64,000 nt of DNA, from NCBI GenBank assembly GCA_013822245.1, contig PNKE01000009.1:18426-82425 (forward strand), read 5' to 3'. Under the pieces are notes generated by a model that was given only the letters and a program-made list of their open reading frames with translations, was not told the origin of the DNA and did not search any database. Position numbers and translations under genes: made by a program. The stretch comes from Candidatus Solibacter sp. Its GTDB lineage: Bacteria > Acidobacteriota > Terriglobia > Bryobacterales > Bryobacteraceae. Positions 36,581 to 44,041 of the stretch are shown one piece after another (position 1 is the stretch's first letter; the number at the start of each line of letters is the position of its first letter).

Positions 36581-36976
36581 ATGAGTTCGGCGTTTTCGAC
36601 CGATCCGCTGCATGTGGCGGTATCGAAGTCAAAGGGAATCACGATCGACTGGTCAGACGGGCACACGAGCAAGTACAACTGCGCGCTGCTGCGCGACGTG
36701 TGCCCCTGCGCCGGTTGCACGGGGGCGCACGGCGCCGAGCCGGAAAAGACGAATTACTCGAGCCCGGCGCAAACGGACCCGTCGAATCCGTTCCCGATGT
36801 TCAAGCCGGCGATCAAGATGGACAGCATCGAAGAGGTGGGCTCATACGCCGTACGGGTGCACTGGAACGACGGTCACAGCGCGGGGATCTACTCGTTCAC
36901 TTACTTGCGGAGCATGTGTCCGTGCCAGGAGTGTGAAGAGGAGCGGCGGCAGGGGCGGCTGACCGTGATGATGTAG
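36581..36976 (+). CDS. DUF971 (GBBH-like N-terminal domain) protein
   Basis: 131 residues, 4 bp after rel. DUF971 core: ITIDWSDGHTSKYNCALLRD, CPCAGCTGAHG, YAVRVHWNDGHSAGIYSFTYLR, CPCQEC. The Cys clusters resemble the zinc site in the N-terminal domain of gamma-butyrobetaine hydroxylase, but no catalytic oxygenase domain is present. Stand-alone members are common next to Fe-S or apbC genes; the function is not known. Here it is likely co-transcribed with rel. Confidence 0.88.
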   Translation: MSSAFSTDPLHVAVSKSKGITIDWSDGHTSKYNCALLRDVCPCAGCTGAHGAEPEKTNYSSPAQTDPSNPFPMFKPAIKMDSIEEVGSYAVRVHWNDGHSAGIYSFTYLRSMCPCQECEEERRQGRLTVMM

Positions 36977-37063
36977 GCGGCGCCGGCTGTCCCCGGGTTC
37001 GACACTGGAAAATGCCGCGCCCGAGGCGATGCGCGCGGCCTGGATTCCTGAGTCCGGAGCTGA

Positions 37064-38380
37064 TCACAGCAGCCGGAAGCTGACTTCGACGTTGGCCTGA
37101 ACCGGGACCGGCTTGCCGTCCTTGTAGCCGGGGCGGAAGCGCCACTTGCTGACCGCCTCGATGGCCTTTTCGTCGAGGCCCATGCCCAAGGGGCGGAGGA
37201 CACGGATGTTGCGGGTGGTACCGTCGACGTCGACGACAATCGCCAGCAGCACGGTGCCCTGGAACTTGGCTTTCCGGGCTTCCTCGGAGTACTCTGGCTC
37301 GACGCGGTGGATCGGAACCGGGGCGCTGACGCCGCCGCCGATGCGGAACGCTCCGCCGCCGACGCCGCCGCCTTCACCCGGACCGAAGCCGCCGCCGCGG
37401 CCCGAACCCACGCCGCCGCCGGAACCACTGCCGATGCCGGCGCCGGAACCGGGGCCGCTTGATGGCGGACCGATGCGGGCAAGTGGATCGCCATACTGCG
37501 CCATGTTCACGTTGGGCAGGGGAACGTCAGGGGGAACCAGGATCGTGGGTTCCATGACGAGCGCGGGGTTGGGGTTGTGGACCACGGCCATGGGCGGAGT
37601 AAACTGTTTCAGATCAGCGCGTGGCAGGCGGCCCTTGCTGGCCGGAAGCGGAGAACGGTCACCGCCACCGCCGCCGCCGCCCATGGCCCTGTCCTTAGGC
37701 GCCATTTCGGGGGTGTAGGGGGCGAGATCGACCGGCGAGAAGACGGTCATGTCCTTTACGGCGTTCTGGACTGTCTTGCTGGCGCCGACGGTGAAGGCGA
37801 GAGCCACCACGCCTATGTGAACAAGGACGGAAACGAACTGCGAACGGCTCTGGTATTCGTTCTTGGCGAAGAGTTCCTTCACCTGGACAGGACGGGAGGT
37901 GACCTGCAGGGGAGGAAGCTTCTGCGGGAAGAGGAAGTCCTTGATGTTACCTGCCAGGTTGCGGTACCAGGGCATTTCGGTCCGGTCCAGGTCGGCCAGG
38001 GAGGAGCGGGACGCGGTCATCTCTTCCTTGGTGAGGGGCCGGGATGTCACTTGCAGGTCGGAGTGCTTGGGCGGCGATACGAGCGCCTTGAAGTTCTCCG
38101 AGACGCGCGCGAAGAAGCCCTGCCGGGGGCGGATGTATTCGGCGATCTGTTGGAGGCTGGGGTCGCCAGAGTCAAGGATCTCCTGCTCGCTCATGGGCCT
38201 GAAGGTGACCTGCAGAGGAGGCTGGGCCGAGGACGTGAAGGCTTCCTTGATGTTTCTGTAGAGCCGGACGACGAAGGGCGTGGTGTCCTCGAGCAGAAGG
38301 AGTTTGCCTTCGGCGAAGCCATAGCCCGACGCCTGCTCAGGCCGAGGAGTCTGATCCGGGTTGGGAGGATGTGCCGCCAT
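37064..38380 (-). CDS. TonB-family protein with triplicated cytoplasmic repeat
   Basis: 438 residues. The C-terminal TonB domain (about 350-438) has PIHRVEPEYSEEARKAKFQG and AIEAVSKWRFRPGYKDGKPV. It is preceded by a Gly-rich run (about 290-345) and a membrane segment at about 181-200. Unlike ordinary TonB, about 180 residues come before the membrane segment. They contain the motif LQVTxRP three times (56-62, 109-115, 158-164), each after an aromatic/basic helix (YRNIKEAF, RVSENFKALV, YRNLAGNIKDFLF). This cytoplasmic part may bind a partner or sense a signal. No ExbBD gene is adjacent. Confidence 0.88.
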   Translation of the reverse strand: MAAHPPNPDQTPRPEQASGYGFAEGKLLLLEDTTPFVVRLYRNIKEAFTSSAQPPLQVTFRPMSEQEILDSGDPSLQQIAEYIRPRQGFFARVSENFKALVSPPKHSDLQVTSRPLTKEEMTASRSSLADLDRTEMPWYRNLAGNIKDFLFPQKLPPLQVTSRPVQVKELFAKNEYQSRSQFVSVLVHIGVVALAFTVGASKTVQNAVKDMTVFSPVDLAPYTPEMAPKDRAMGGGGGGGDRSPLPASKGRLPRADLKQFTPPMAVVHNPNPALVMEPTILVPPDVPLPNVNMAQYGDPLARIGPPSSGPGSGAGIGSGSGGGVGSGRGGGFGPGEGGGVGGGAFRIGGGVSAPVPIHRVEPEYSEEARKAKFQGTVLLAIVVDVDGTTRNIRVLRPLGMGLDEKAIEAVSKWRFRPGYKDGKPVPVQANVEVSFRLL

Positions 38381-38616
38381 AGCTTTAACTAACGCCGACG
38401 CGCCGGTTTACACGAACAAACCGCTGCGTCCTAGCTCCTTAGACGCGCCCACTAAACGCAGGTTGCAGGAAATACCCGATTCAGGCTTGTCCAGCTACCA
38501 AAAATTGTATCACTGTGCCGCGACGGAGCTTGCCTGTCCGGAAATCCATAGCCGCGGGCCGCTTCATCAGAATGGGCGAAGCCTGGTGGGCGGAGGGTTA
38601 CCCGCGGCGGGGGCTG

Positions 38617-39408
38617 CTACCTGCCGAGAATCCGATTCAGGACGGACGCGGTGCGCAGGCCGGCCCGCCGGAGCTGCCTCTCGACGTGGGGTCGGGCGGC
38701 GCGGGCGTAGTCCTGGCCAAGCAGGGCGGGGCGCTGTTTGGGCAGGTCGGGGTAGGCGACGTCGCGGGAGATGGCATGGGCCTCCCAGATCCACTGCTCG
38801 GGACCGCCACGGGTGATGCGGCGCCGTTCCCAGAAGCCGGCGCGGAGGGCGATGCGGTCGAACATGGCGGCGTCGGTCTGCTTGTAGCCGAGGATAAGGC
38901 CGGTGTCCCAGGTGCCGTGGAGATTGCCGGCGTAGCTGTTGTAGACGGTGGGCACGTCATTGCCGCCGCGGTCGCCCATGTCGGCGATGTGCATGGGCTG
39001 GTGGAGGTCGGCGATGAAGTGAACCAGGAAAAAAAGGGCCTCGCGGCGCTGGTCGCGGGAGAGAGACCTGTCGGCGAGGCGGCGCTCCATTCCGGGGATG
39101 ATGGAGACCACGCAGCCGGAATCCGGGCAATACTTGCGCCACGAGCTGTTGGCGGTGATGGGGATATTGATGTAGTGCCAGGTGGATGACTCGGGGCGGT
39201 TGGAGCGCACCTCGTCGGCCCAGGTGGAGACGGATTCGAGTGTTTCGCCGGGGTTGAGCAGAGCCGCAACCTGAGACCTCGCCTGGGAGGAGAGATGGAG
39301 GCTGGCGAGCTTGCCGATGATAATGTGTCCTTCGCGTCCCCAGCCGAAGGCCGGCGTGGAGGAGAGCAAGGCGGCCGTGGCGAGCAATGCCGCCAGTTGA
39401 GTTTTCAC
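38617..39408 (-). CDS. secreted S1/P1-type nuclease
   Basis: 263 residues from GTG 39408. The signal peptide (LAALLATAALLSSTPAFG) is followed at once by WGREGHIIIGKLA; in this family the N-terminal Trp of the mature enzyme is itself a zinc ligand, which supports this start. Other zinc ligands are visible: STWADEVR, WHYINIP, HFIADLHQPMHIAD and NLHGTWDTGLI. The set for the trinuclear zinc centre is complete. It degrades single-stranded DNA/RNA and 3'-nucleotides outside the cell, probably for phosphate or nucleoside salvage. Confidence 0.92.
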   Translation of the reverse strand: MKTQLAALLATAALLSSTPAFGWGREGHIIIGKLASLHLSSQARSQVAALLNPGETLESVSTWADEVRSNRPESSTWHYINIPITANSSWRKYCPDSGCVVSIIPGMERRLADRSLSRDQRREALFFLVHFIADLHQPMHIADMGDRGGNDVPTVYNSYAGNLHGTWDTGLILGYKQTDAAMFDRIALRAGFWERRRITRGGPEQWIWEAHAISRDVAYPDLPKQRPALLGQDYARAARPHVERQLRRAGLRTASVLNRILGR

Positions 39409-39482
39409 GCTTCCAGTATCCGGGATCGAAGGCGGGGCGAACAACCTCGCTATTGGAGAGCCGGGCGCCGGGCCGGCGCGGG

Positions 39483-40721
39483 TCAGGGTTTCGCGAGCAG
39501 TTGGTCGGCGAGAGAGAAAAAGGCGTCGATGTCCTCGGGCCGGGTGTGGATGTGATGGGAGAGGCGAAGGCGGGTCCCGCCGTAGAGCCAGATTTTGCGT
39601 TCGCGGGCCTTGCGCCACAGCTCGTCTGGCCTGGCTCCGCGGAAGCCGACCGTGACGAGGCTGCCGTAGAGGGCATGGTCGGCGGAACTGACGAGTTCGA
39701 GATAGGGGCGCGAGGCGGCGAGCGAGTAGGTACGGCGGGCGAGCGAGTGGATGCGGGTGTAGACGTTTTCAGGGCCGAGGGATTTGAGGAAGCGCAGGCC
39801 GGCGATGAGGCCGGTGACGATGGACCGGTTGTTGGTGCCGACCTTCATGAAGCGGGCGGCCTTGTCGGCTTTGTTGTCCCAGCCGCCGGTGACGATGGTG
39901 GGCCAGAGACGGTCGAGGTTCTCTTCGCGGATATAGAGGATGCCGGAGCCGGCGGGCGCGAACATCCACTTATGGGGACTGCCGGCGTAGTAGTCGCAGC
40001 CGAGCTCATCGAGGCGGCATGGGATCTGGCCGTTGACGTGTGCGCCGTCGATGACGGTGATAACTCCCTTGGCGCGGGCGGCGTGGCAGATTTCGGGCAT
40101 GGGCAGGATGACGCCGGTGTTGGTCAGGATGCCGCTGAAGCTGAGAACGCGGGTGCGGGGGCCGATGGCGGAGATGACGAGGTCAGCGAGTTGGGCCGAG
40201 GACCGGGGCGGATGGGGGATGGCGACTTCACGGACCGTGACGCCGTCGCGCTGGGCCCGCCGCTGCCAGGGGGCGATGCCGCTGGGGTGTTCCTCGTTGG
40301 TCATGAGCACCTCGTCGCCGGTTTTGAGGTCGATTCCGGCGGCGATCATGGACATGGACTCGGTGGCGCAGTGGGTGAGGGCGAGGGAGTCCTTCTTGCA
40401 GCCCAGGAAGGCGGCGAGTTCGTTGCGTTCCTCGTCCAGGGTTTCATAGCCCCAGCGGGGGTAGTCGTCGCCGGTGCGGGCGACGCCGGCGCGTTCGAAA
40501 TTGAAGACGGCGTCGATGACCGGGCGCGGCGCAACGCCGAGGCTGCCGTTGTTAAGGAAAATGCGCCAATCGGGAAGCAGGAACTGGTCCTTGCGGACCT
40601 GTCGCCAGTATTTGTCGGCGTCGGTGGCGAGCAACGATTGCGGCGGAAGAGCGCGGGCGGCGGCGCGGGGTGCGGCGGCGATGCCGAACAGGCTGGAGGC
40701 GATGAGTGCGCGGCGGTTCAT
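39483..40721 (-). CDS. exported class V aminotransferase-fold PLP enzyme (isopenicillin-N-epimerase-like)
   Basis: 412 residues. Begins with a Tat/Sec-type signal (MNRRALIASSLFGIAAAPRA). The body has FLNNGSLGVAPRPV, THCATESMSMIAAG, SFSGILTNTGVILP, VIDGAHVNGQI and the PLP-lysine segment YYAGSPHKWMFAP. Family members include isopenicillin-N epimerase and cysteine desulfurase-like lyases; no specific reaction can be assigned. An exported PLP enzyme is unusual but recurrent in Acidobacteriota and Planctomycetes, where Tat carries folded cofactor proteins. It is divergent from an exported sulfatase. Confidence 0.82.
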   Translation of the reverse strand: MNRRALIASSLFGIAAAPRAAARALPPQSLLATDADKYWRQVRKDQFLLPDWRIFLNNGSLGVAPRPVIDAVFNFERAGVARTGDDYPRWGYETLDEERNELAAFLGCKKDSLALTHCATESMSMIAAGIDLKTGDEVLMTNEEHPSGIAPWQRRAQRDGVTVREVAIPHPPRSSAQLADLVISAIGPRTRVLSFSGILTNTGVILPMPEICHAARAKGVITVIDGAHVNGQIPCRLDELGCDYYAGSPHKWMFAPAGSGILYIREENLDRLWPTIVTGGWDNKADKAARFMKVGTNNRSIVTGLIAGLRFLKSLGPENVYTRIHSLARRTYSLAASRPYLELVSSADHALYGSLVTVGFRGARPDELWRKARERKIWLYGGTRLRLSHHIHTRPEDIDAFFSLADQLLAKP

Positions 40722-40778
40722 GGCGATGAGTCCTTCGTCTCAGTCTAGCCGCAACCGGTTTGGACTATGATGTCAGCC

Positions 40779-42170
40779 ATGGCGACGACACGGAGAGCGT
40801 TTCTCGGCACGGCGGCGGCAGGCGTGCTGAGAGGTCAGGGCGGGCAGCGGCCGAACCTGCTGTTCCTGCTGGGCGACGATCACCGTTGGGACGCGCTGGG
40901 GTGCATGGGCAACCGGACGATCCAGACGCCGAATATCGACGGGTTGTCGAGAGGCGGCGTGACGTTCGAGAACAACTTCGTGACGACGGCGATCTGTGTC
41001 ACCAGCCGCGCCAGCTTCTTCAGCGGGCTGTATGCGCGCAAGCACGGGATTCTGGCATTCAACCAGCAGTTCAGTGCCGGGCAGTTCGACCGGACGTATC
41101 CGGCGCTGCTCGGCAAGGCTGGCTACAAGACAGGGTTCATCGGCAAGTACGGGCTGGACGGCGGGACGCTGCCTGAAGAACGATTCGACTACTGGCGGGG
41201 ATTCCGTGGGCAGGGCAGGTACTTTCCGAAAGGCGAGCCGGGTCCGCACCTGACGCAGGTGATGGCGGACCAAGCGGTCGAGTTCATCGACACGGTGAAG
41301 GCGGGTGATCCGTTCTGCCTGTCGGTGAGCTTCAAGGCGCCGCATGTCGAGGACGACGATCCGCGGCAGTTCCTTTATGATCCGCGGGACGAGGGGTTGT
41401 ACAGGGACGCGACGATTCCGCTGCCGAAGACGGCGGATCCGAAATACATCTCGATGCTGCCGCTCAGCGTTCAGAGGAGCGAGGCGAGGAAGCGCTGGGC
41501 GGTGCGGTTTGCGACGCCGGGGCTGTATCAGGAGTCAGTGAAGTCGTACTACAGGCTGGTGACGGGCGTGGACCGGGCGGTGGGCGAGATGTTGAAGGCG
41601 CTGGAGGCGAGGGGACTGAGGGAGAACACGGTGATCGTCTACACAGGCGACAACGGATTCTATCTGAACGAGCACGGGCTTGCAGGGAAGTGGTTCATGC
41701 ATGAGGAGTCGATCCGGACGCCGCTGATCGTGAACGATCCGCGCAAGGCGGGGATGCGCGGGATGCGGACTCGCCAGATGGCGTTGAACATCGATATCGC
41801 GCCGACACTGCTGGACATGGCGGGCGTGGGCGGCGGCGAGCGGATGCAGGGACGGAGCCTGATTCCGGCCTTGCGCGGGAGCAGGGAGGCGTGGCGGAGC
41901 GAGTTCTTCTACGAACACAACTTCGCGCATGCGTGGATTCCGCAGACCGAGGGGGTGCGCGACTCGCGGTGGAAGTATACGAAGTACGTCAACAACAAGC
42001 CGCCGGAGGAAGAGTTGTACGACTTGCAGGCGGACCCGCTTGAGGAGAGGAATCTGGCCGGCGAGGCGGCCGGTGCGGCGGAGTTGAAGCGACTGCGGGG
42101 CAGACATGCCGCGTGGCTGAAGACGATGAACGAGTGGGATGGGACGCGGCCGTGGGTGGACCCGGCTTAG
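40779..42170 (+). CDS. Tat-exported arylsulfatase-family enzyme
   Basis: 463 residues from ATG 40779 (ATG 40767/40770 also possible). Tat signal TTRRAFLGTAAAG. Sulfatase fold: NLLFLLGDDHRWDALGC (metal Asp pair), TPNIDGLSRGGVTFEN, formylglycine motif AICVTSRASFFSG (Cys73), GKYGLDGG, SFKAPHVEDD, YTGDNGFYLNEHGLAGK (metal Asp-Asn) and a C-terminal DSRWKYTKYVNN...ELYDLQADPLEERN. The motif is C-V-T-S-R rather than C-X-P/A-X-R, so conversion by formylglycine-generating enzyme should be checked. Its TAG stop overlaps the stop of convergent yoeB. Likely removes sulfate from a polysaccharide. Confidence 0.9.
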   Translation: MATTRRAFLGTAAAGVLRGQGGQRPNLLFLLGDDHRWDALGCMGNRTIQTPNIDGLSRGGVTFENNFVTTAICVTSRASFFSGLYARKHGILAFNQQFSAGQFDRTYPALLGKAGYKTGFIGKYGLDGGTLPEERFDYWRGFRGQGRYFPKGEPGPHLTQVMADQAVEFIDTVKAGDPFCLSVSFKAPHVEDDDPRQFLYDPRDEGLYRDATIPLPKTADPKYISMLPLSVQRSEARKRWAVRFATPGLYQESVKSYYRLVTGVDRAVGEMLKALEARGLRENTVIVYTGDNGFYLNEHGLAGKWFMHEESIRTPLIVNDPRKAGMRGMRTRQMALNIDIAPTLLDMAGVGGGERMQGRSLIPALRGSREAWRSEFFYEHNFAHAWIPQTEGVRDSRWKYTKYVNNKPPEEELYDLQADPLEERNLAGEAAGAAELKRLRGRHAAWLKTMNEWDGTRPWVDPA

Positions 42171-42439
42171 TAGTGATAGCGGGCGATGAGGAAGTCGATG
42201 CGCTGGGCGGTGACGCGGTAGACGAGGCGGTGTTCCTGGGCGATTCGGCGTGACCAGCAGCCGGAGAGGTCGAAGCGCAGGGTTTCGGGCTTGCCGGGGC
42301 CGTCGAAGGGATCGCGGAGCACGGCTTCGACGAGATCCATGACACGGAGTGCGGTGCGGCGGTTCTGTTTGACCCAGTAGCGGAGGTCGGCGAGGAATTC
42401 GGGTTGGAAGACGCAGTCGCGTTTAGCCGGCGGTTTCAA
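42167..42439 (-). CDS. yoeB: YoeB/Txe-family mRNA-interferase toxin
   Basis: 90 residues with the family layout: FLADLRYWVKQNRRTALRVM, LVEAVLRDPFDGPGKPETL, SGCWSRRIAQEHRLVYRV and the C-terminal ARYHY whose His-Tyr belong to the active site, along with a Glu and Arg in the middle. RelE-fold ribosome-dependent mRNA nuclease. Start overlaps the antitoxin gene by 17 bases, antitoxin first, as in E. coli yefM-yoeB. The toxin looks intact. Confidence 0.93.
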   Translation of the reverse strand: MKPPAKRDCVFQPEFLADLRYWVKQNRRTALRVMDLVEAVLRDPFDGPGKPETLRFDLSGCWSRRIAQEHRLVYRVTAQRIDFLIARYHY

Positions 42440-42710
42440 CGTTGAGCTTCCGGCGGAGAGTGGCGGGGGTGGAAGGCTTGCCGGTTGAGGCCTTGGCGCG
42501 ATTCAGGGCGGCCATGAGGCGGCTGGCGTTGCGGGGCGAGCGGAGAAGGTGGGCGGTTTCCATCAGGCCGGCGAGTTCGGAAGCCGAGACGATGGCGACG
42601 TCGGGGGCGTTGCGGCGGCGCACGACGACGACTTCCTGATCGGCCGTGACGCGGTCGAGGAATGCGGCGAGCTCCTGGCGGAGTTGGGTGTAGGTTGTTT
42701 CGACGGGCAT
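42423..42710 (-). CDS. yefM: YefM-family antitoxin
   Basis: 95 residues from ATG 42710 (MPVETTYTQLRQELAAFLDR) with AGAGG six bases upstream; the frame extends further but would cross the operator. Phd/YefM fold: VVVVRRRNAPDVAIVSASEL, LMETAHLLRSPRNASRLMAAL; the C-terminal RRKLNVETAG wraps the toxin. It represses its own operon; two TGTACA boxes lie 18-36 bp upstream of its start. Confidence 0.93.
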   Translation of the reverse strand: MPVETTYTQLRQELAAFLDRVTADQEVVVVRRRNAPDVAIVSASELAGLMETAHLLRSPRNASRLMAALNRAKASTGKPSTPATLRRKLNVETAG

Positions 42711-42727
42711 GCCGGGCCTCTGTGTGT

Positions 42728-42746
42728 ATTGTACATGAAGCCTGTA
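42728..42746. promoter_or_regulatory. YefM operator: two TGTACA hexamers
   Basis: TGTACA occurs at 42728-42733 and 42741-42746, centres 13 bp apart, just upstream of yefM. E. coli YefM is known to bind paired TGTACA palindromes with about one helical turn between them, so the match in both sequence and place is strong. Confidence 0.8.
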
Positions 42747-42829
42747 CATATGGAACACAAGGATGGCAGGCCCGCCCTCTGTGATCGCGGCATCCAGGGG
42801 TCCGCGGTTCCTGTTCAGGCCCGCCGCAT

Positions 42830-43936
42830 CTAGCCGAGGTGTTCGCGCAGGATTCGGACCATGCGGCGCAGCGGTTCGGCGGCGCCCCAGAGGAGTTGGT
42901 CGCCGACGGTGAACGCGCCGAGGTAGTCGGGGCCCATGCGGAGCTTGTGCAGACGGCCGACGGGCACCGTCAACGTACCTGTGACGGCGGTGGGCGTCAG
43001 GTCGGTGATGGTCGCCTGCTTGTTGTTGGGGACCACTTTGGTCCAGGGCGTCGATGAGGCGAGGATGGCCTCGATGTCGGCCATGGGCACGTCCCTGGTG
43101 AGTTTAACTGTGATGGCCTGGCTGTGGCAGCGCAGTGTGCCGATGCGGACACAGATGCCGTCGACGGGGATCGTCTTCGAGGCGCCGAGGATCTTGTTGG
43201 TCTCGGTCTCGCCCTTCCATTCTTCGCGAGTCTGGCCGGCGGGCATTTCCTTGTCGATCCAGGCCAGCAGGCTGCCGGCGAGCGGGGCGCCGAATTCGCC
43301 AGTGGGCATTTCGGCGGAGCGCTGCATGGTGGTGACGGCGGTTTCGACGGTGAGGGCGTCGGACTTCGGGGCGGACTTGGCGGCCGCGGTGAGGCGGTCC
43401 ATCTGGGCCATGAGTTCGAGCATCTTGGCCGCGCCGGCGCCTGATGCGGCCTGATAGGTCATCGACGAAACCCATTCGACCAGGCCTTCGCGGAACAGCC
43501 CGCCGAGGGCCATCAACATGAGGCTGACGGTGCAGTTGCCGCCGACGTAGGTCTTGATGCCGCCGGCCAGCGCGGCATCAATGACGCCGCGATTCACTGG
43601 GTCAAGAATGATGACGGCGTCATCAGCCATGCGCAGCGTGGATGCGGCGTCGATCCAGTAGCCTTTCCATCCGCCGCTGATCAGGTCGCCGTAGACTTTG
43701 CCGGTATAGTCGCCGCCCTGGCAGGAGAGCAGCACGTCGCAGACGGCGAGCGCTTTTAAGTCATACGCGTCGAGCAGCGTGGCGCCTGCGCCGGCTTCTG
43801 GCGGAGCCTGCCCGCCGACGTTCGAGGTAGTGAAGAAGATGGACTCGATGCCGGCGAAATCCGACTCTTCACGCATACGCTGCAGCAGCACGGATCCGAC
43901 CATGCCGCGCCAACCGATGAAACCAACTTTGAGCAT
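42830..43936 (-). CDS. asd: aspartate-semialdehyde dehydrogenase (E. coli type)
   Basis: 368 residues from ATG 43936; the frame stays open upstream but [21 protein letters not shown] is the normal start. NADP-dependent reduction of aspartyl phosphate, the branch point to lysine, methionine and threonine. Catalytic cysteine in [10 protein letters not shown], base histidine in TLRCHSQAI, plus TNVGGQAP-like STS loop ([13 protein letters not shown]) and [10 protein letters not shown]. Length and motifs place it in the long, Gram-negative type. Feeds lysA at 5.6 kb. Confidence 0.96.
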   Translation of the reverse strand: MLKVGFIGWRGMVGSVLLQRMREESDFAGIESIFFTTSNVGGQAPPEAGAGATLLDAYDLKALAVCDVLLSCQGGDYTGKVYGDLISGGWKGYWIDAASTLRMADDAVIILDPVNRGVIDAALAGGIKTYVGGNCTVSLMLMALGGLFREGLVEWVSSMTYQAASGAGAAKMLELMAQMDRLTAAAKSAPKSDALTVETAVTTMQRSAEMPTGEFGAPLAGSLLAWIDKEMPAGQTREEWKGETETNKILGASKTIPVDGICVRIGTLRCHSQAITVKLTRDVPMADIEAILASSTPWTKVVPNNKQATITDLTPTAVTGTLTVPVGRLHKLRMGPDYLGAFTVGDQLLWGAAEPLRRMVRILREHLG

Positions 43937-44041
43937 CCTGTCTAAATGATAACGGACCCGGCGGGCGCGTTTGCCGATTGCGGATTCGGCCATCCCAAAT
44001 GACGGCCGCATGTTGATATGCTCTGAGCCAAGGAAAGACCT

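Noticed and set aside
34312..36720. An 802-codon open frame on the minus strand opposite rel
   Set aside because: It is a Arg/His/Pro/Leu-rich mirror of the rel gene caused by high GC; no domain is visible, and rel on the other strand is complete.
39387..40748. A 453-codon plus-strand frame across the PLP enzyme
   Set aside because: Antisense shadow of a well-supported class V PLP enzyme; Gly/Asp-rich with no domain.
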